Origin: Pedococcus_A sp963730585
GTDB lineage: Bacteria > Actinomycetota > Actinomycetes > Actinomycetales > Dermatophilaceae
Direction: 5' to 3'
DNA length: 64,000 nucleotides
NCBI GenBank assembly: GCA_963730585.1
Contig: CAVSSL010000011.1
Location: forward strand, 806,001 to 870,000
Shown: positions 39,104 to 48,498 of the stretch, piece after piece
How the letters are laid out: the number at the start of each line of letters is the position of its first letter
Position numbering within the stretch: position 1 is the stretch's first letter
Notes under the pieces: model-generated
What the model saw: only the letters and a program-made list of their open reading frames with translations
The model's database searches: none
What the model was told of the DNA's origin: nothing
Position numbers and translations under genes: made by a program

Positions 39104-40231
39104 TCAGACGGATCCGGTGGCGAGCGCCCGCGCCACGCGGGCCTCCAGGGGACGCGGGTAGCGCTGCACTCCGTTCGGCAGATCTGTGGTCTGCCCGCGC
39201 AGGATGGCATCGAGCCCGAGCAGCATGATCGCCGCGAACGGATCGAACAGCTGGGGAGCAGCGATCCCGAGCCCGGCTGCGAGGTTGACCAAGCTGCCCC
39301 GATTGAGCAGGTACACCCGCCGACCGTCGAGCTCAAAGCGCTCGAGATGTCGTCGAACCGGGGTGCTCGGATGAAGGTCGAGCCAGTCGACGTCGATTTC
39401 GCGATCGCTGTGGCCGACGTTGACCAGGATCGCGCCGTCGGCGACCTGCGACAGTTCCTGCTCACCCAGCACGCCATCGAACCCCGTGGCAGTGACGATC
39501 ACGCTCGCCGAGCGGAGGGCGGCGGCCATCTCGGCGACACGGCACCCGTCGTGCTGTGCCTGGACGAGCCGCACCGGGTCGAGATCGACGACCGTGACGA
39601 CGGCCCCGAGATCGCGGGCACGAGCGGCGACACCCTGGCCCACCGGCCCGAAACCGACCACGACGACCTCACGCCCATACAACGCCAGACCCGTGATGGC
39701 CGTGAAGGCGGGCCACGTCTCGACGCCGACGTGGTGACGGTTGTGGATCAGTTCCTTGAGCGCGATCCCGTTCCAGTCGAGCACCGGGAACGGGATCTCC
39801 AGCCCCTTGAGTCGGTGCAGTCCGGTCGTCGTCGCCTCAAGCGCTCCGGCTGGCCGGTGGCCGGCAGCAGCAGCTGCGGCGATCAGGTCGCCGCCCATGT
39901 CGCAGAGGGCATCAGCCGGTTCGCTGACGAGCCACGCCAGCGACTCGTCGAGCTCGCCCGCGCTCATCCCGGCACGTGCCCGGACCTCCACGCCGATCGT
40001 GTCCAGGTGGGCGACGGTGCGGTTGTCGGTGCTGTCGGGGTTGCACGGCGCCAGCCGCACCCGGGCGCCGGCCTCGACGAGCGGAGCCAGGATGCCGATC
40101 GTGGTGGGCAGGATGTGCTGGCGGCAGGCGACGGTGCGACCGTTGAAGTCGGAGCCTGCCAACCCCGCACCCAACGAGGTGGTGATCGGCGTCGTCCACG
40201 CGATCCATTCGAGCTCGGCAGCATCCATCAC
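39104..40231 (-). CDS. SAHH-like NAD-binding protein (short S-adenosylhomocysteinase homologue)
   Basis: 375 residues, shorter than true S-adenosylhomocysteine hydrolases (about 430-490). The NAD-binding centre VVVVGFGPVGQGVAARARDLGAVVTVVDLDPVRLVQAQHDG corresponds to the enzyme's GYGDVGKG loop but differs in sequence. FPVLDWNGIALKELIHNRHHVGVETW and LLNRGSLVNLAAGLG match the substrate and C-terminal regions. The N-terminal residues (TPITTSLGAGLAGSDFNGRT and CRQHILPTTIGILAPLVEAGARV) are recognisable but divergent. The function is probably related to adenosyl- or ribosyl-thioether chemistry, without proof. Alternative start: ATG 40228. Confidence 0.75.
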   Translation of the reverse strand: MMDAAELEWIAWTTPITTSLGAGLAGSDFNGRTVACRQHILPTTIGILAPLVEAGARVRLAPCNPDSTDNRTVAHLDTIGVEVRARAGMSAGELDESLAWLVSEPADALCDMGGDLIAAAAAAGHRPAGALEATTTGLHRLKGLEIPFPVLDWNGIALKELIHNRHHVGVETWPAFTAITGLALYGREVVVVGFGPVGQGVAARARDLGAVVTVVDLDPVRLVQAQHDGCRVAEMAAALRSASVIVTATGFDGVLGEQELSQVADGAILVNVGHSDREIDVDWLDLHPSTPVRRHLERFELDGRRVYLLNRGSLVNLAAGLGIAAPQLFDPFAAIMLLGLDAILRGQTTDLPNGVQRYPRPLEARVARALATGSV

Positions 40232-40437
40232 CCAAGTACAGCACCAGGTCGCGCCCCATCCCCTGGGGTGGCTGGCGGCTCATGGCATTCGCACCATGCC
40301 GTTGTGGGTGCGAGTGCCTCCCGCTGCAACGCAAATCGGTGTTTCATTTCCGGGGCAACCGTGTCGGATTCGCCTCTCGCCGTTCGTGGGGTAGATGAAC
40401 ACGGTCCACCGGGCCTGCCAGAACAGAAGGAGCAGTC

Positions 40438-40794
40438 GTGACTGAGTACCTCATGTACTTCAACCAGCAGTGGGTGGGCGACCACACCGAGGAGTGGTTC
40501 CGCGGGCGCGGACCGCTCGCCATGGCGGTCGTGGCCGAGATGAAGGCTGCCGGCGTGTACGTCTTCGCCGGGGGGCTGGAGGAGGATGGCCCGGTCTACA
40601 GCGCCGACCCCACCAGTGGCACCCTGATGATCACCGACGGGCCATACGTCGAGACGAAGGAGTTCCTAGGCGGGTTCGCCGTGGTGGACGTGGCCGATGA
40701 CGAGGCCGCCAAGATGTGGGCGGGCAAGATCGCGGAGGCATGTGGCTGGCCCCACGAGGTTCGCCGCTTCGGTCGGCAGCCTCAGGCCGAGTGA
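40438..40794 (+). CDS. YCII/DGPF-domain protein
   Basis: 118 residues, GTG start preceded by AAGGAG. It contains the DGPF-type motif (MITDGPYVETKEFLGGFAVVDVAD) and the strand-helix pattern MTEYLMYFNQQWV. Proteins of this group (PhnB/YCII-like) are often encoded beside sigma-E factors, but none is near here. Function unknown. Confidence 0.85.
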   Translation: MTEYLMYFNQQWVGDHTEEWFRGRGPLAMAVVAEMKAAGVYVFAGGLEEDGPVYSADPTSGTLMITDGPYVETKEFLGGFAVVDVADDEAAKMWAGKIAEACGWPHEVRRFGRQPQAE

Positions 40795-40962
40795 CCCTGT
40801 CGTCGAGACTTCTGGACACGCACTTGAGAAGCCGCAACCCGCTCGACCAGACAGCCGCTGAACCTCCTGTCCAGGGCCAACCAGGTACGCAAGCTGTTGA
40901 CGCGTCCGGTGTGCCGATGGGGCCCGTTCATGCAATGGCATCTGGGTGGGTTTTCACGGTTC

Positions 40963-42441
40963 TCACGGTGATGACGACTGTCCTACACCAGCGGATCGGG
41001 TCGGATAGGGGTCGGGCAGTGGCTCGTCGGTGGTGATGAGCGAGGGCGGCCCGACGGCGAGGCCCTCCTCCGGTTCGGGCGTGGATGCGCGGGCGTCGGC
41101 GAGCACGTCGGCCGGCACGTGTTGCTCGAGGAACCGCCGCGCCAGCCGGGTCGACGGGTGGATGCCGAGCGTCGCGACGACGATGATCGCGGCGATGAGC
41201 AGCCAGCCTCCGGCGCCCCAGTTCATCGCGAGGAACGTGTAGACCGCAGGAGCCCAGACCCGCCCGAGCGTGCCGCTCAGCTCGGCGGCCCCCTGGTACG
41301 CGCCGCGCTGCCGCGGGTCCATCAGCTCGGCCTCGAACGACCAGCTTGCCGCCGACAGGTAGAGCTCGGCGCCGGTCACCGTGACGTGCCCGAGCCAGAC
41401 CAGTGCGATCGTCACCCAGCCGACGGTGTCGTGCGTCGCCAACGTGATGAGGCAGGACACGACGAAGAACACCGACGAGAGCCGGACAGCCCGCAGAGCG
41501 GTCGGCACGTCCTTGACCCCGCGCGAGGTCACCATCGGCAGGAAGATGCACATGACGGTGTTGGTGCCGAACAGAAAGGCCAGCAACACCCGTGGGGCGT
41601 CGGTCTTCTCGACCAGCCACAGCGGGATCACGACGTTGAGCAGCACCTGGTTCGTCCAGAACACGCCGCCGAAGAACGTTGTGAGGAGCCAGCCGGGGTT
41701 GCGGAGCGGACCGGGCCCGGGGATCTTCACCTTCCGGTCCTCGGGGCTCCGCTCGTCGTGGGCCGCCTTCGGCAGGCGGCCGATCGCGGCGGCGTTGACG
41801 AGGAACGCCAGGGCCGTGAACCACGGCAGAGCGTGCAGGACGTCGTTGGAGTGGAACGCCAGCGCGATGCCGCCCAACATCGAGCCGAGCGTGAAGCCGA
41901 CGTTGAGGGCGGAGTACATGTAGGCGCGCGACTTCACACGCTCGTCGGCCGGGAGCACGTCGATCGTGTACGCACCGTATGCCGCGCCACCGAGCGCGCC
42001 GATGACCTCCATGCCGACGGCCATGGTGACGTAGCCCTGGAAGCCGGTGATGAACGGCCACAGCGCGAACATCGCCGCCTGCCCTGTCGCGCTGACCGCC
42101 CACATCTTCTTGGGCCCGAAGCGGTCGACGAGCTTGCCCATCGGCAGGGCCGCCACGAACGCGGCGATGCCGGCGAGGGTGAGGCCGAGACCGACCTGGG
42201 CGGCGGACAGCCCGACGATCTGGGTGAAGAACACCGCCGAGCCGGTCATGAAGGTGCCCTCACCAAGGGCGAAGAGGAGTGACTGGGCCGAGAGCCGTCC
42301 TGCCAGAGGTGACGGGGGGCGCGCTTGACGGAGGACGGCGTCGAGAGTCACCCGGAGATTCTCCACATCAGGATGACGAATGTCGCGCCTATTTTCCGGG
42401 TCCTGCCAGTGAAGTTCCGGCAGAACGGTGCGCCGTAACAC
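40963..42441 (-). CDS. MFS transporter
   Basis: 492 residues with about twelve membrane helices. Helix 1 starts AQSLLFALGEGTFMTGSAVF. The loop motif between helices 2 and 3 is GKLVDRFGPKKMW, a typical MFS sequence, and helices 4-6 follow (GMEVIGALGGAAYGAYTIDVL). The long N-terminal tail before residue 45 may not be translated; a GTG at 42351 would remove 30 residues. The C-terminal 60 residues are cytoplasmic. Likely a drug or metabolite exporter; no neighbour indicates the substrate. Confidence 0.88.
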   Translation of the reverse strand: MLRRTVLPELHWQDPENRRDIRHPDVENLRVTLDAVLRQARPPSPLAGRLSAQSLLFALGEGTFMTGSAVFFTQIVGLSAAQVGLGLTLAGIAAFVAALPMGKLVDRFGPKKMWAVSATGQAAMFALWPFITGFQGYVTMAVGMEVIGALGGAAYGAYTIDVLPADERVKSRAYMYSALNVGFTLGSMLGGIALAFHSNDVLHALPWFTALAFLVNAAAIGRLPKAAHDERSPEDRKVKIPGPGPLRNPGWLLTTFFGGVFWTNQVLLNVVIPLWLVEKTDAPRVLLAFLFGTNTVMCIFLPMVTSRGVKDVPTALRAVRLSSVFFVVSCLITLATHDTVGWVTIALVWLGHVTVTGAELYLSAASWSFEAELMDPRQRGAYQGAAELSGTLGRVWAPAVYTFLAMNWGAGGWLLIAAIIVVATLGIHPSTRLARRFLEQHVPADVLADARASTPEPEEGLAVGPPSLITTDEPLPDPYPTRSAGVGQSSSP

Positions 42442-42721
42442 CCGTACGTGCCGCAGGGAGCGTGGTCCCTCGCCATCGCCGCTGACAGCAGCGACGAGAT
42501 GGGAATCCGACCACTGTTGATGCGCAGCGACTCAGGTAGCAGCCTGGGTCTTGCAGCAGGCGAGACAGCTGGCGGCCTGCCGAATGCCCCACCGGCTCCC
42601 CACGGGGTTACGGCGACGTCCGGGGATGCGCAGGCCGGATGAGAGCCACACTGATGTGAGCAGCGGAAATGAGAGCGTCAACACGATTGCACAGGGCAGT
42701 CACCAGCCGAGGAGCTTGCGG

Positions 42722-43357
42722 ATGTCACTCACACGGGTCCACAACCTGTCCATCTCCCTCGACGGCTTCGCCACCGGCGAGCCGCAGTCCGCCGATGCGC
42801 CCTTCGGCCATGCGGGCGAGCGTCTGCATGAGTGGATGTTCGCTACCCGGTTCTGGGACGCGGGCGGAACCGCCGGAGTCGACGACGCCTTCGCTGAGCG
42901 CCACAGTTGCGGCATCGGCGCCGAGATCATGGGCGCCAACAAGTTCGGCCCGCCCGGCTGGCGGGACGACCCGGACTGGAAGGGCTGGTGGGGCCCGAAC
43001 CCGCCGTTTCACACACCGACCTTCGTGCTCACTCACCGCCCGCGGCCGTCAATCGAGATGGAGGGCGGCACTACGTTTCACTTCCTCGACGCCGCCCCGG
43101 CCGAGGCGCTCGAGACTGCCCGCGAGGCAGCCGACGGCCAGGACGTCCGGATAGGCGGCGGCCCCACTGTCGTACGCGACTTCCTCGCCGCCGAGCTCGT
43201 CGACCACATGCATCTGGTCCAGGTCCCGATCGTGCTCGGCCGCGGCGTCCGCATCTGGGATGGTCTGGAAGCCCTCGAGGATGCCTACCACGTCGAGGCG
43301 GTTTCCTCCCCCAGCGGCGTCACCCACCTCACGTTCACGCGCAAGGTCATCTCGTGA
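42722..43357 (+). CDS. dihydrofolate reductase-like (RibD C-terminal) protein
   Basis: 211 residues from ATG 42722; the longer frame to 42551 is not supported. It follows the RibD_C/DHFR fold: RVHNLSISLDGFATGEPQSA, IMGANKFGPPGW, VLTHRPRPSIEMEGGTTFHF, DVRIGGGPTVVRDFLAAELVDHMHLVQVPIVLGRGVRIW and YHVEAVSSPSGVTHLTFTRK. These proteins bind NADPH, but most are not true DHFRs. A paralogue lies on the opposite strand at 44.2 kb. Confidence 0.87.
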   Translation: MSLTRVHNLSISLDGFATGEPQSADAPFGHAGERLHEWMFATRFWDAGGTAGVDDAFAERHSCGIGAEIMGANKFGPPGWRDDPDWKGWWGPNPPFHTPTFVLTHRPRPSIEMEGGTTFHFLDAAPAEALETAREAADGQDVRIGGGPTVVRDFLAAELVDHMHLVQVPIVLGRGVRIWDGLEALEDAYHVEAVSSPSGVTHLTFTRKVIS

Positions 43358-43661
43358 ACGTCGTCACCGAACGGCGAGCTCATCGGGCAGACATGTGGAA
43401 CTGCCCCAATCCGCGCGGTGCGCCAAATCGGTCGCGACTGACCCACACGCCAAACGCCCGGATCTGCCGTCGGCGCACCCCCAGACTAGGCGAGGTCGCC
43501 TGCAGAGCCGATGTGTGTCGGCCGCGTGTGGAGTCGATGTTGTGTAGGCATCCCACCTAGGAGCGGAACCGAATGGACAAGACCCCAGCAGGGCGAGTTT
43601 CAGGTGCGGCTCGGCATGCCGGAGGTCGATGTGTCTTCGTCACCGGCGAAGGGCACTGAGC
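43358..43661. other. 304-bp stretch without a recognised gene
   Basis: Between the RibD_C gene and the YjbR gene. All frames of more than 60 codons are basic, proline-rich shadows. No terminator hairpin or clear promoter was seen. Confidence 0.4.
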
Positions 43662-44021
43662 ATGGCGGCGCTCGACGACCTTCTGCCGTTGGGCACCGGC
43701 TTGGAGCGCTCGTACCCGGTCTACGTACGCGGCAGGCTGAAGTTCCGCGTCAAGCAGATCGTCTACGTGGCATTCTCCCTCGACGAAACGGTCATGGGCT
43801 TCGCGTTCCCCAAGGAGGAGCGCACGGCGCTCGTCGCGAGCGAACCGCACAAGTTCCACATGCCGTCACCATCGGACCTGCGCTTCAACTGGGTCCACGC
43901 CGACCTTGCCGCACTGGAGCCGACCGAGGCCCGAGAGCTGGTCGTCGACGCTTGGCGCATGGTCGTGCCCAAGAAGGTCTCCCGCGCCTACGACTGCGCG
44001 CACCCCAACGGACCGGGCTGA
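43662..44021 (+). CDS. MmcQ/YjbR-family protein
   Basis: 119 residues from ATG 43662. The MmcQ/YjbR (double-wing DNA-binding-like) fold appears in RSYPVYVRGRLKFRVKQIVYVAFSLDETVMGFAFPKEERTALVASEPHKF, followed by RFNWVHADLAALEPTEARELVVDAWRMVVPKKV. The pattern from FKVR/FRVKQIVYV to DAWR.VVPKK is typical. Function unknown; many actinomycetes carry several. Confidence 0.8.
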   Translation: MAALDDLLPLGTGLERSYPVYVRGRLKFRVKQIVYVAFSLDETVMGFAFPKEERTALVASEPHKFHMPSPSDLRFNWVHADLAALEPTEARELVVDAWRMVVPKKVSRAYDCAHPNGPG

Positions 44022-44167
44022 ACAACAACCTCCCTACGGCCTCCGGCCGCTCAATTGGCGCGCGGAACTCATGCTTGTCGGCGCCCCAGAGAAGCTAGGG
44101 CCATCCCGCCGAGCGCCTCGCGTCCCCATGGTCGTCCGTCGCACCCGATGACGTGCAGGACGGGCGC

Positions 44168-44737
44168 TCAGGCAGTGCCGGGTGGGCCCTGCAGCACCTT
44201 CGGCCTGTACTCGACAAGCTGGATCTGTCCGTCGAACGTGCGACTGTCCACCATGTCGAGGGCAACGTCGGGGTAGCCGTCATAGATGCGTTCACTGCCG
44301 GTGGCGCCAGTGATGACCGGGAACATCACCACCCGGAACCGGTCGACGAGACCGGCTTCCAGCAAGGAGCGGCACAACGTGAGGCTGCCGATAGTGCGCA
44401 TCGACCGGTCGCCGTTCTCCTTCATCATCCGCACCGTATCGGTCGCATCGCCAGTGACCAGCGTCGAGTTCTCCCACTCCAGCGGCTCCGTCAGCGTGCT
44501 GGAGAAGACGACCTTGGAGAGGCCGCCGAGCACGTCCGTCCCCGGCTCGCCCTCCCTCGTGAAGCCGTACATGAGCCGGTAGGTGTTCGCTCCCATCAGG
44601 ACCAGGTAGTCCGCCTCGGGGTTCTCGCCCAACCAGGCGAGGTACTCGGGTCCCTCCAAGCCCCACCAGCCGGGCCAACCCTCCGCGGACGCGTACCCGT
44701 CGAGCGAGGTGATGAAGTCGACGACAAGCTCAGGCAT
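44168..44737 (-). CDS. dihydrofolate reductase-like (RibD C-terminal) protein
   Basis: 189 residues. It begins MPELVVDFITSLDGYASAEG and continues YLVLMGANTYRLMYGFTREG, LSKVVFSSTLTEPLEWENSTLV and MRTIGSLTLCRSLLEAGLVDRFRVVMFPVITGATGSERIY, the usual RibD_C elements. It is similar in fold to, but not a close copy of, the gene at 42.7 kb (one is 189 and the other 211 residues). NADPH-dependent reductase of unknown substrate. Confidence 0.87.
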   Translation of the reverse strand: MPELVVDFITSLDGYASAEGWPGWWGLEGPEYLAWLGENPEADYLVLMGANTYRLMYGFTREGEPGTDVLGGLSKVVFSSTLTEPLEWENSTLVTGDATDTVRMMKENGDRSMRTIGSLTLCRSLLEAGLVDRFRVVMFPVITGATGSERIYDGYPDVALDMVDSRTFDGQIQLVEYRPKVLQGPPGTA

Positions 44738-44901
44738 CTACATTCCTCCCTCTTCTGACACACCAGTCTGCCCCGGATTGCCGGCCGAAGCCGGCTCACC
44801 CCAGGAGGGCATGACTCTGCGAAGTGGCCCCTTGCCCGACTGAGCCGGAACCGCCGCCCGGCTGACCTGAGCGAATCGTGCTGACTCGGTAGCGTCAGCC
44901 C

Positions 44902-45339
44902 ATGCCCATCAAATTCGAGAACGTCGGGATCGCCGTCCGCGACCTCGAAGCGACCATCGCCTTTTTCACCGATCTCGGCCTTACCGTCGTCGGCCGTGAC
45001 ACGGTCAGTGGAGAGTGGACCGACACTGCGGTCGGCCTCGACGGCAACCACGCCAACATCGCCATGCTCCAGACGCCAGACGGCAACGGTCGCCTCGAGC
45101 TCTTCGAGTACATCCACCCCGACGCGATCGAGACGGAGCCCACCCGGCCCAACGAGATCGGCATGCACCGCGTGGCGTTCTCGGTCGACGACATCGACGA
45201 GGCCCTCGAGATCGCCGCGAGGCACGGCTGCCGCCCGCTGCGCGCCGTGGCGACCTATGAGGACGTGTACAAGCTCACCTATGTCCGCGGCCCCAGCGGC
45301 ATACTCGTGATGCTCGCCGAGGCGCTGAAGAAGAGCTGA
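44902..45339 (+). CDS. VOC-family protein
   Basis: 145 residues: MPIKFENVGIAVRDLEATIAFFTDLGLTVVGRDTVSGEW, LEATIAFF-type helix, LELFEYIHPDAIETEP and HRVAFSVDDIDEALEIAARHGCRPL, ending YVRGPSGILVMLAEAL. A single vicinal-oxygen-chelate domain pair, as in many glyoxalase-like proteins. Substrate unknown. It contains one of the rare ATA codons, inside a GGCATAC motif (about 45298). Confidence 0.87.
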   Translation: MPIKFENVGIAVRDLEATIAFFTDLGLTVVGRDTVSGEWTDTAVGLDGNHANIAMLQTPDGNGRLELFEYIHPDAIETEPTRPNEIGMHRVAFSVDDIDEALEIAARHGCRPLRAVATYEDVYKLTYVRGPSGILVMLAEALKKS

Positions 45340-45380
45340 CCCGGGGTTGCGGGTCCATCCTCTACCCAGCCGCCCCTCGA

Positions 45381-45720
45381 GCGCCTGCAGCAGGTCCACC
45401 CGCCCGACGGCTCCTCGTCGGGGACCCTCGCCCCGGTGGCCGGGTCGTCACGATGGCTTGTCGAGCCCGCCACCACTTCGGTGAATCTCTCCCGCCGGCG
45501 CGCGTAGGCCGACAAGGGCACGCGGGGACGCACCGTGGCCGCGTCGAACGATGTCGAAGTGGGTCCCGGCTCGATGAGCACCACGCGTACGCCGTACTCG
45601 CGGACCTCATGATCCACAGACTCCGAGTAGTCCTCGAGCGCGTGCTTGGACGCGGCATACAGCGCCATGTGCGCTGCGGGACCAGGCCGGTGATGGACGA
45701 GATGTTGACGATGCGCTCAC
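45381..45720 (-). pseudogene. short-chain dehydrogenase remnant
   Basis: Two minus-strand frames together give the middle of an SDR. GERIVNISSITGLVP (upstream frame) is followed, after a one-base shift near 45677-45681, by AHMALYAASKHALEDYSESVDHEVREYGVRVVLIEPGPTSTSFDA. The second frame holds the catalytic YxxxK. The Rossmann N-terminal half (GxxxGxG) is absent and the C-terminus drifts into unrelated sequence. It ends where the hydrolase promoter begins, suggesting a deletion. Confidence 0.75.
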
Positions 45721-45820
45721 CTCCCCGGACCCACTCAACGTCCGGGAATAGATCAAACCGATCGATTGTATTATGACCGTACGCTTATCGGCTCGTCCCT
45801 CTCGCCACCAGGAAACGGTC

Positions 45821-46675
45821 ATGACCAGTGCACAGCCCGACATCGGCTCCGACACGTGGGCGACCGCCCCCACGCGACAACTGACCGCCGGCGGGGTGAC
45901 CTACGCCTACCGCGAGCTCGGTCCGACGGCTGGAGTCCCGGTGGTGTTGTTGACCCACTTGGCCGCCGTGATGGACAACTGGGATCCACGCGTCGTGGAC
46001 GGCATAAGCCGGGAGCGGCACGTGATCGCCTTCGACAACCGTGGCGTGGGTGCCACGACGGGCCGTACTCCAACGACCATCGGGCAGATGGCGCAGGATG
46101 CCGCGGCATTCATCAGAGCGCTGGGCCACGACCAGGTCGATGTCATCGGGTTCTCGCTCGGCGGGATGATCGCCCAGGAGCTCGTTGTGCGGCAACCCGG
46201 CCTGGTGCGCAGGCTGGTGCTCGCCGGCACCGGCCCGGCCGGTGGCGAGCGCATCACCAGGGTGACGCCGTTGACCTACTTCGACACGCTGCGTGGACTG
46301 CTGACCCGGAAGGATCCCAAGACCTATCTCTTCTTCACGAGGAGCCCAGTTGGCCGACGGGCCGCGGCCGAGTTCCTCGAACGGCTCCGGGAGCGAACCG
46401 TCGACCGGGACTCCCCCATCGCCGTCCGCACCTTCCGAGCCCAGCTGAAGGCGATCGGGCGCTGGGGCCGACAGACGCCGGCCGACCTGTCGAAGATCAC
46501 GATCCCGGTCCTCGTCGTCAACGGCGAGAGTGACCGCATGGTCCCCACCTCGAACACGGTCGACCTGGATCGACGCCTTCCCGACAGCCGGCTCGCCATC
46601 TACCCCGATGCCGGTCACGGCGGGATCTTCCAGAACCACGACGACTTCGTCACCCGAGTCCTCGCCTTCCTGTAA
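45821..46675 (+). CDS. alpha/beta hydrolase
   Basis: 284 residues from ATG 45821; the frame to 45773 has no better ribosome site. The oxyanion region is VPVVLLTHLAAVMDNWDP. The nucleophile elbow is VDVIGFSLGGMIAQEL (GFSLGG), the acid Asp lies in NGESDRMVPTSN and the His in DAGHGGIFQ. Family functions range from esterase to haloperoxidase-like. An AT-rich patch at about 45745-45780 (with CGATCGATTG and TATTAT) may be the promoter or a TetR-controlled site. The TetR gene follows 32 bp downstream. Confidence 0.9.
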   Translation: MTSAQPDIGSDTWATAPTRQLTAGGVTYAYRELGPTAGVPVVLLTHLAAVMDNWDPRVVDGISRERHVIAFDNRGVGATTGRTPTTIGQMAQDAAAFIRALGHDQVDVIGFSLGGMIAQELVVRQPGLVRRLVLAGTGPAGGERITRVTPLTYFDTLRGLLTRKDPKTYLFFTRSPVGRRAAAEFLERLRERTVDRDSPIAVRTFRAQLKAIGRWGRQTPADLSKITIPVLVVNGESDRMVPTSNTVDLDRRLPDSRLAIYPDAGHGGIFQNHDDFVTRVLAFL

Positions 46676-46707
46676 CCACCAGCCACTCCCGACCGAGGAC
46701 AACCGAC

Positions 46708-47289
46708 ATGGCCCGCTACGACAAGCGGCACAAAGACCAGACACGCCAGCGCATCGTCGACACCGCCGGGCGCCGAATCAAGAGCGACGGCATCAGCGGA
46801 TCAGGGGTCTCCACCCTCATGGGCGACGCCGGTCTCACCAACGGGGCCTTCTACGCCCACTTCGCCTCCAAGGCCGACCTCGTCGCCAACGTGCTCAAGG
46901 CCCAGCTGGAGGAGCAACGTGGGGCAGCGGTCGAACTGGCCCCCGGGCCAGGCGCAGTCGAGACCTACGTACGGACCTATCTGTCGCCGACACACCGCGA
47001 CAACACCAGCGCCGGATGCCCCTCGGCAGCGCTGCTGGACGAGATCATCCGCTGCGACGACGCGGTGCGCCAGACGTACACCGATGGAGTCCTCCGCGTC
47101 ATGGACGTCATCGCGGCACGGCTCGGCACCGATGACGTGGAGGAGACGCGCCTGCGTGCCCTGACTGTCTTTGCAGGCATGGTCGGCACGCTCCAGATGG
47201 CGCGCGCCATCACCGACCCCGTGATCTCCGACGCGCTGCTCGAGCGCGGTGTCGAGGCAGCTCTGACCCAGCTGGGCCTCAACACCTGA
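46708..47289 (+). CDS. TetR/AcrR-family regulator
   Basis: 193 residues. The helix-turn-helix region is KDQTRQRIVDTAGRRIKSDGISGSGVSTLMGDAGLTNGAFYAHFASKADLVANVLK, followed by a helical ligand domain with NTSAGCPSAALLDEIIR (the GCP..A pattern of AcrR-like repressors). It sits between the hydrolase and the quinone-reductase genes and is likely to repress the three-gene cassette. The inducer is unknown. Confidence 0.9.
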   Translation: MARYDKRHKDQTRQRIVDTAGRRIKSDGISGSGVSTLMGDAGLTNGAFYAHFASKADLVANVLKAQLEEQRGAAVELAPGPGAVETYVRTYLSPTHRDNTSAGCPSAALLDEIIRCDDAVRQTYTDGVLRVMDVIAARLGTDDVEETRLRALTVFAGMVGTLQMARAITDPVISDALLERGVEAALTQLGLNT

Positions 47290-47383
47290 CCGCCCAGGGC
47301 CCCCCTGCCAAGACGGGCCCGTTCCAGCCTTCCGAACGTTCCCCACGGCTACGGCCGCACCCCACCTGAGGATCACACCTGCC

Positions 47384-48382
47384 ATGAAAGCCTTCATCGT
47401 CGACCACTACGGCAAGGGCAGCGTGCCCCGTGCCACCGAGATCTCCGTTCCCGAGGTCGGAGAGGACGACGTCCTCGTCCGGATCCGCGCCGCCGGGGTC
47501 AACCCACTCGACGCCAAGATCATCGAGGGCGAGTTCAAGCAGGTCCTGCCCTACAAGACCCCGTTCCCGATCGGCAACGACCTGGCGGGAGTCGTCGAGA
47601 GGATCGGTCAAAACGTCAGAAACTTCGCCGTGGGCGACGAGGTCTACGCACGCCCACACACGGATCGCATCGGCACCTTCGCCGAATACATCGCGGTCAA
47701 CGCGGGTGACCTCGCCCGCAAGCCAAGCTCTCTCTCCATGGCTGAGGCGGCATCGCTGCCTCTGGTGGCGCTCACCGCCTGGCAGGCCCTGGTCGAGAAG
47801 GCAGACGTCCAGCCCGGACAGCGCGTCCTGATCCATGCCGGCTCCGGGGGCGTCGGCACCATCGCCATCCAGCTGGCCAAGCACCTGGGGGCGCACGTCG
47901 CCACGACCGCCAGTGCCTCGAACGCCCCATGGCTCCACGAGCTCGGTGCTGACGTCGTGGTCGACTACCGCACCCAGGACTTCGCGCAGGCGCTGCACGA
48001 CTACGACGTGGTCCTCGACTCCTTGGGCGCGGAGAACACCCTCCGGTCCCTTCAGGTGCTGCGCCCCGGTGGAATCGCCATCAGCATCGGCGGTCCACCC
48101 GACCCAGCATTCGCCCGCCAGCTGGGCAAGCCACTCCTGCGGCCGGTAATGGCCCTGCTCAGCTTCAGGGTTCGTGCAGCAGCGAGGAAGCGCGGTGTGC
48201 GGTACTCGTTCCTCTTCATGCAGGCCAACGGATCTCAGCTCGGGAGCATCACCGACCTCGTCGAGGCAGGCGCCATCAAACCAGTCGTGGACCGCACCTT
48301 TGCCTTCGATGACGCCGTGGCCGCACTCGACTACGTCGGCACCGGGCGCGCCAGGGGCAAGGTCGTGCTCGAGATGCCCTGA
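47384..48382 (+). CDS. NADP-dependent zinc-free oxidoreductase (quinone reductase-like)
   Basis: 332 residues. Medium-chain fold: MKAFIVDHYGKGSVPRATEI, VRIRAAGVNPLDAKIIEG, FPIGNDLAGVVERIGQNVRNFAVGDEVYARP, and the Rossmann motif VLIHAGSGGVGTIAIQLAKHLGAHVATTAS. It ends YVGTGRARGKVVLEM. The absence of zinc ligands and the AGSGGVG loop are typical of zeta-crystallin or quinone reductases. Third gene of the hydrolase-TetR-reductase cassette, probably for detoxifying a reactive quinone or enone. Confidence 0.92.
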   Translation: MKAFIVDHYGKGSVPRATEISVPEVGEDDVLVRIRAAGVNPLDAKIIEGEFKQVLPYKTPFPIGNDLAGVVERIGQNVRNFAVGDEVYARPHTDRIGTFAEYIAVNAGDLARKPSSLSMAEAASLPLVALTAWQALVEKADVQPGQRVLIHAGSGGVGTIAIQLAKHLGAHVATTASASNAPWLHELGADVVVDYRTQDFAQALHDYDVVLDSLGAENTLRSLQVLRPGGIAISIGGPPDPAFARQLGKPLLRPVMALLSFRVRAAARKRGVRYSFLFMQANGSQLGSITDLVEAGAIKPVVDRTFAFDDAVAALDYVGTGRARGKVVLEMP

Positions 48383-48498
48383 TGGATCTAGACGGCGTCT
48401 CAGTCACGCAGCTGATCACGCATCGGCCCGGAAAGTGACCGGAACAGACAGGAAGAACGCGGCCCCATCACAGCGCGGAGCCGCCAAGGGCCGACGCC

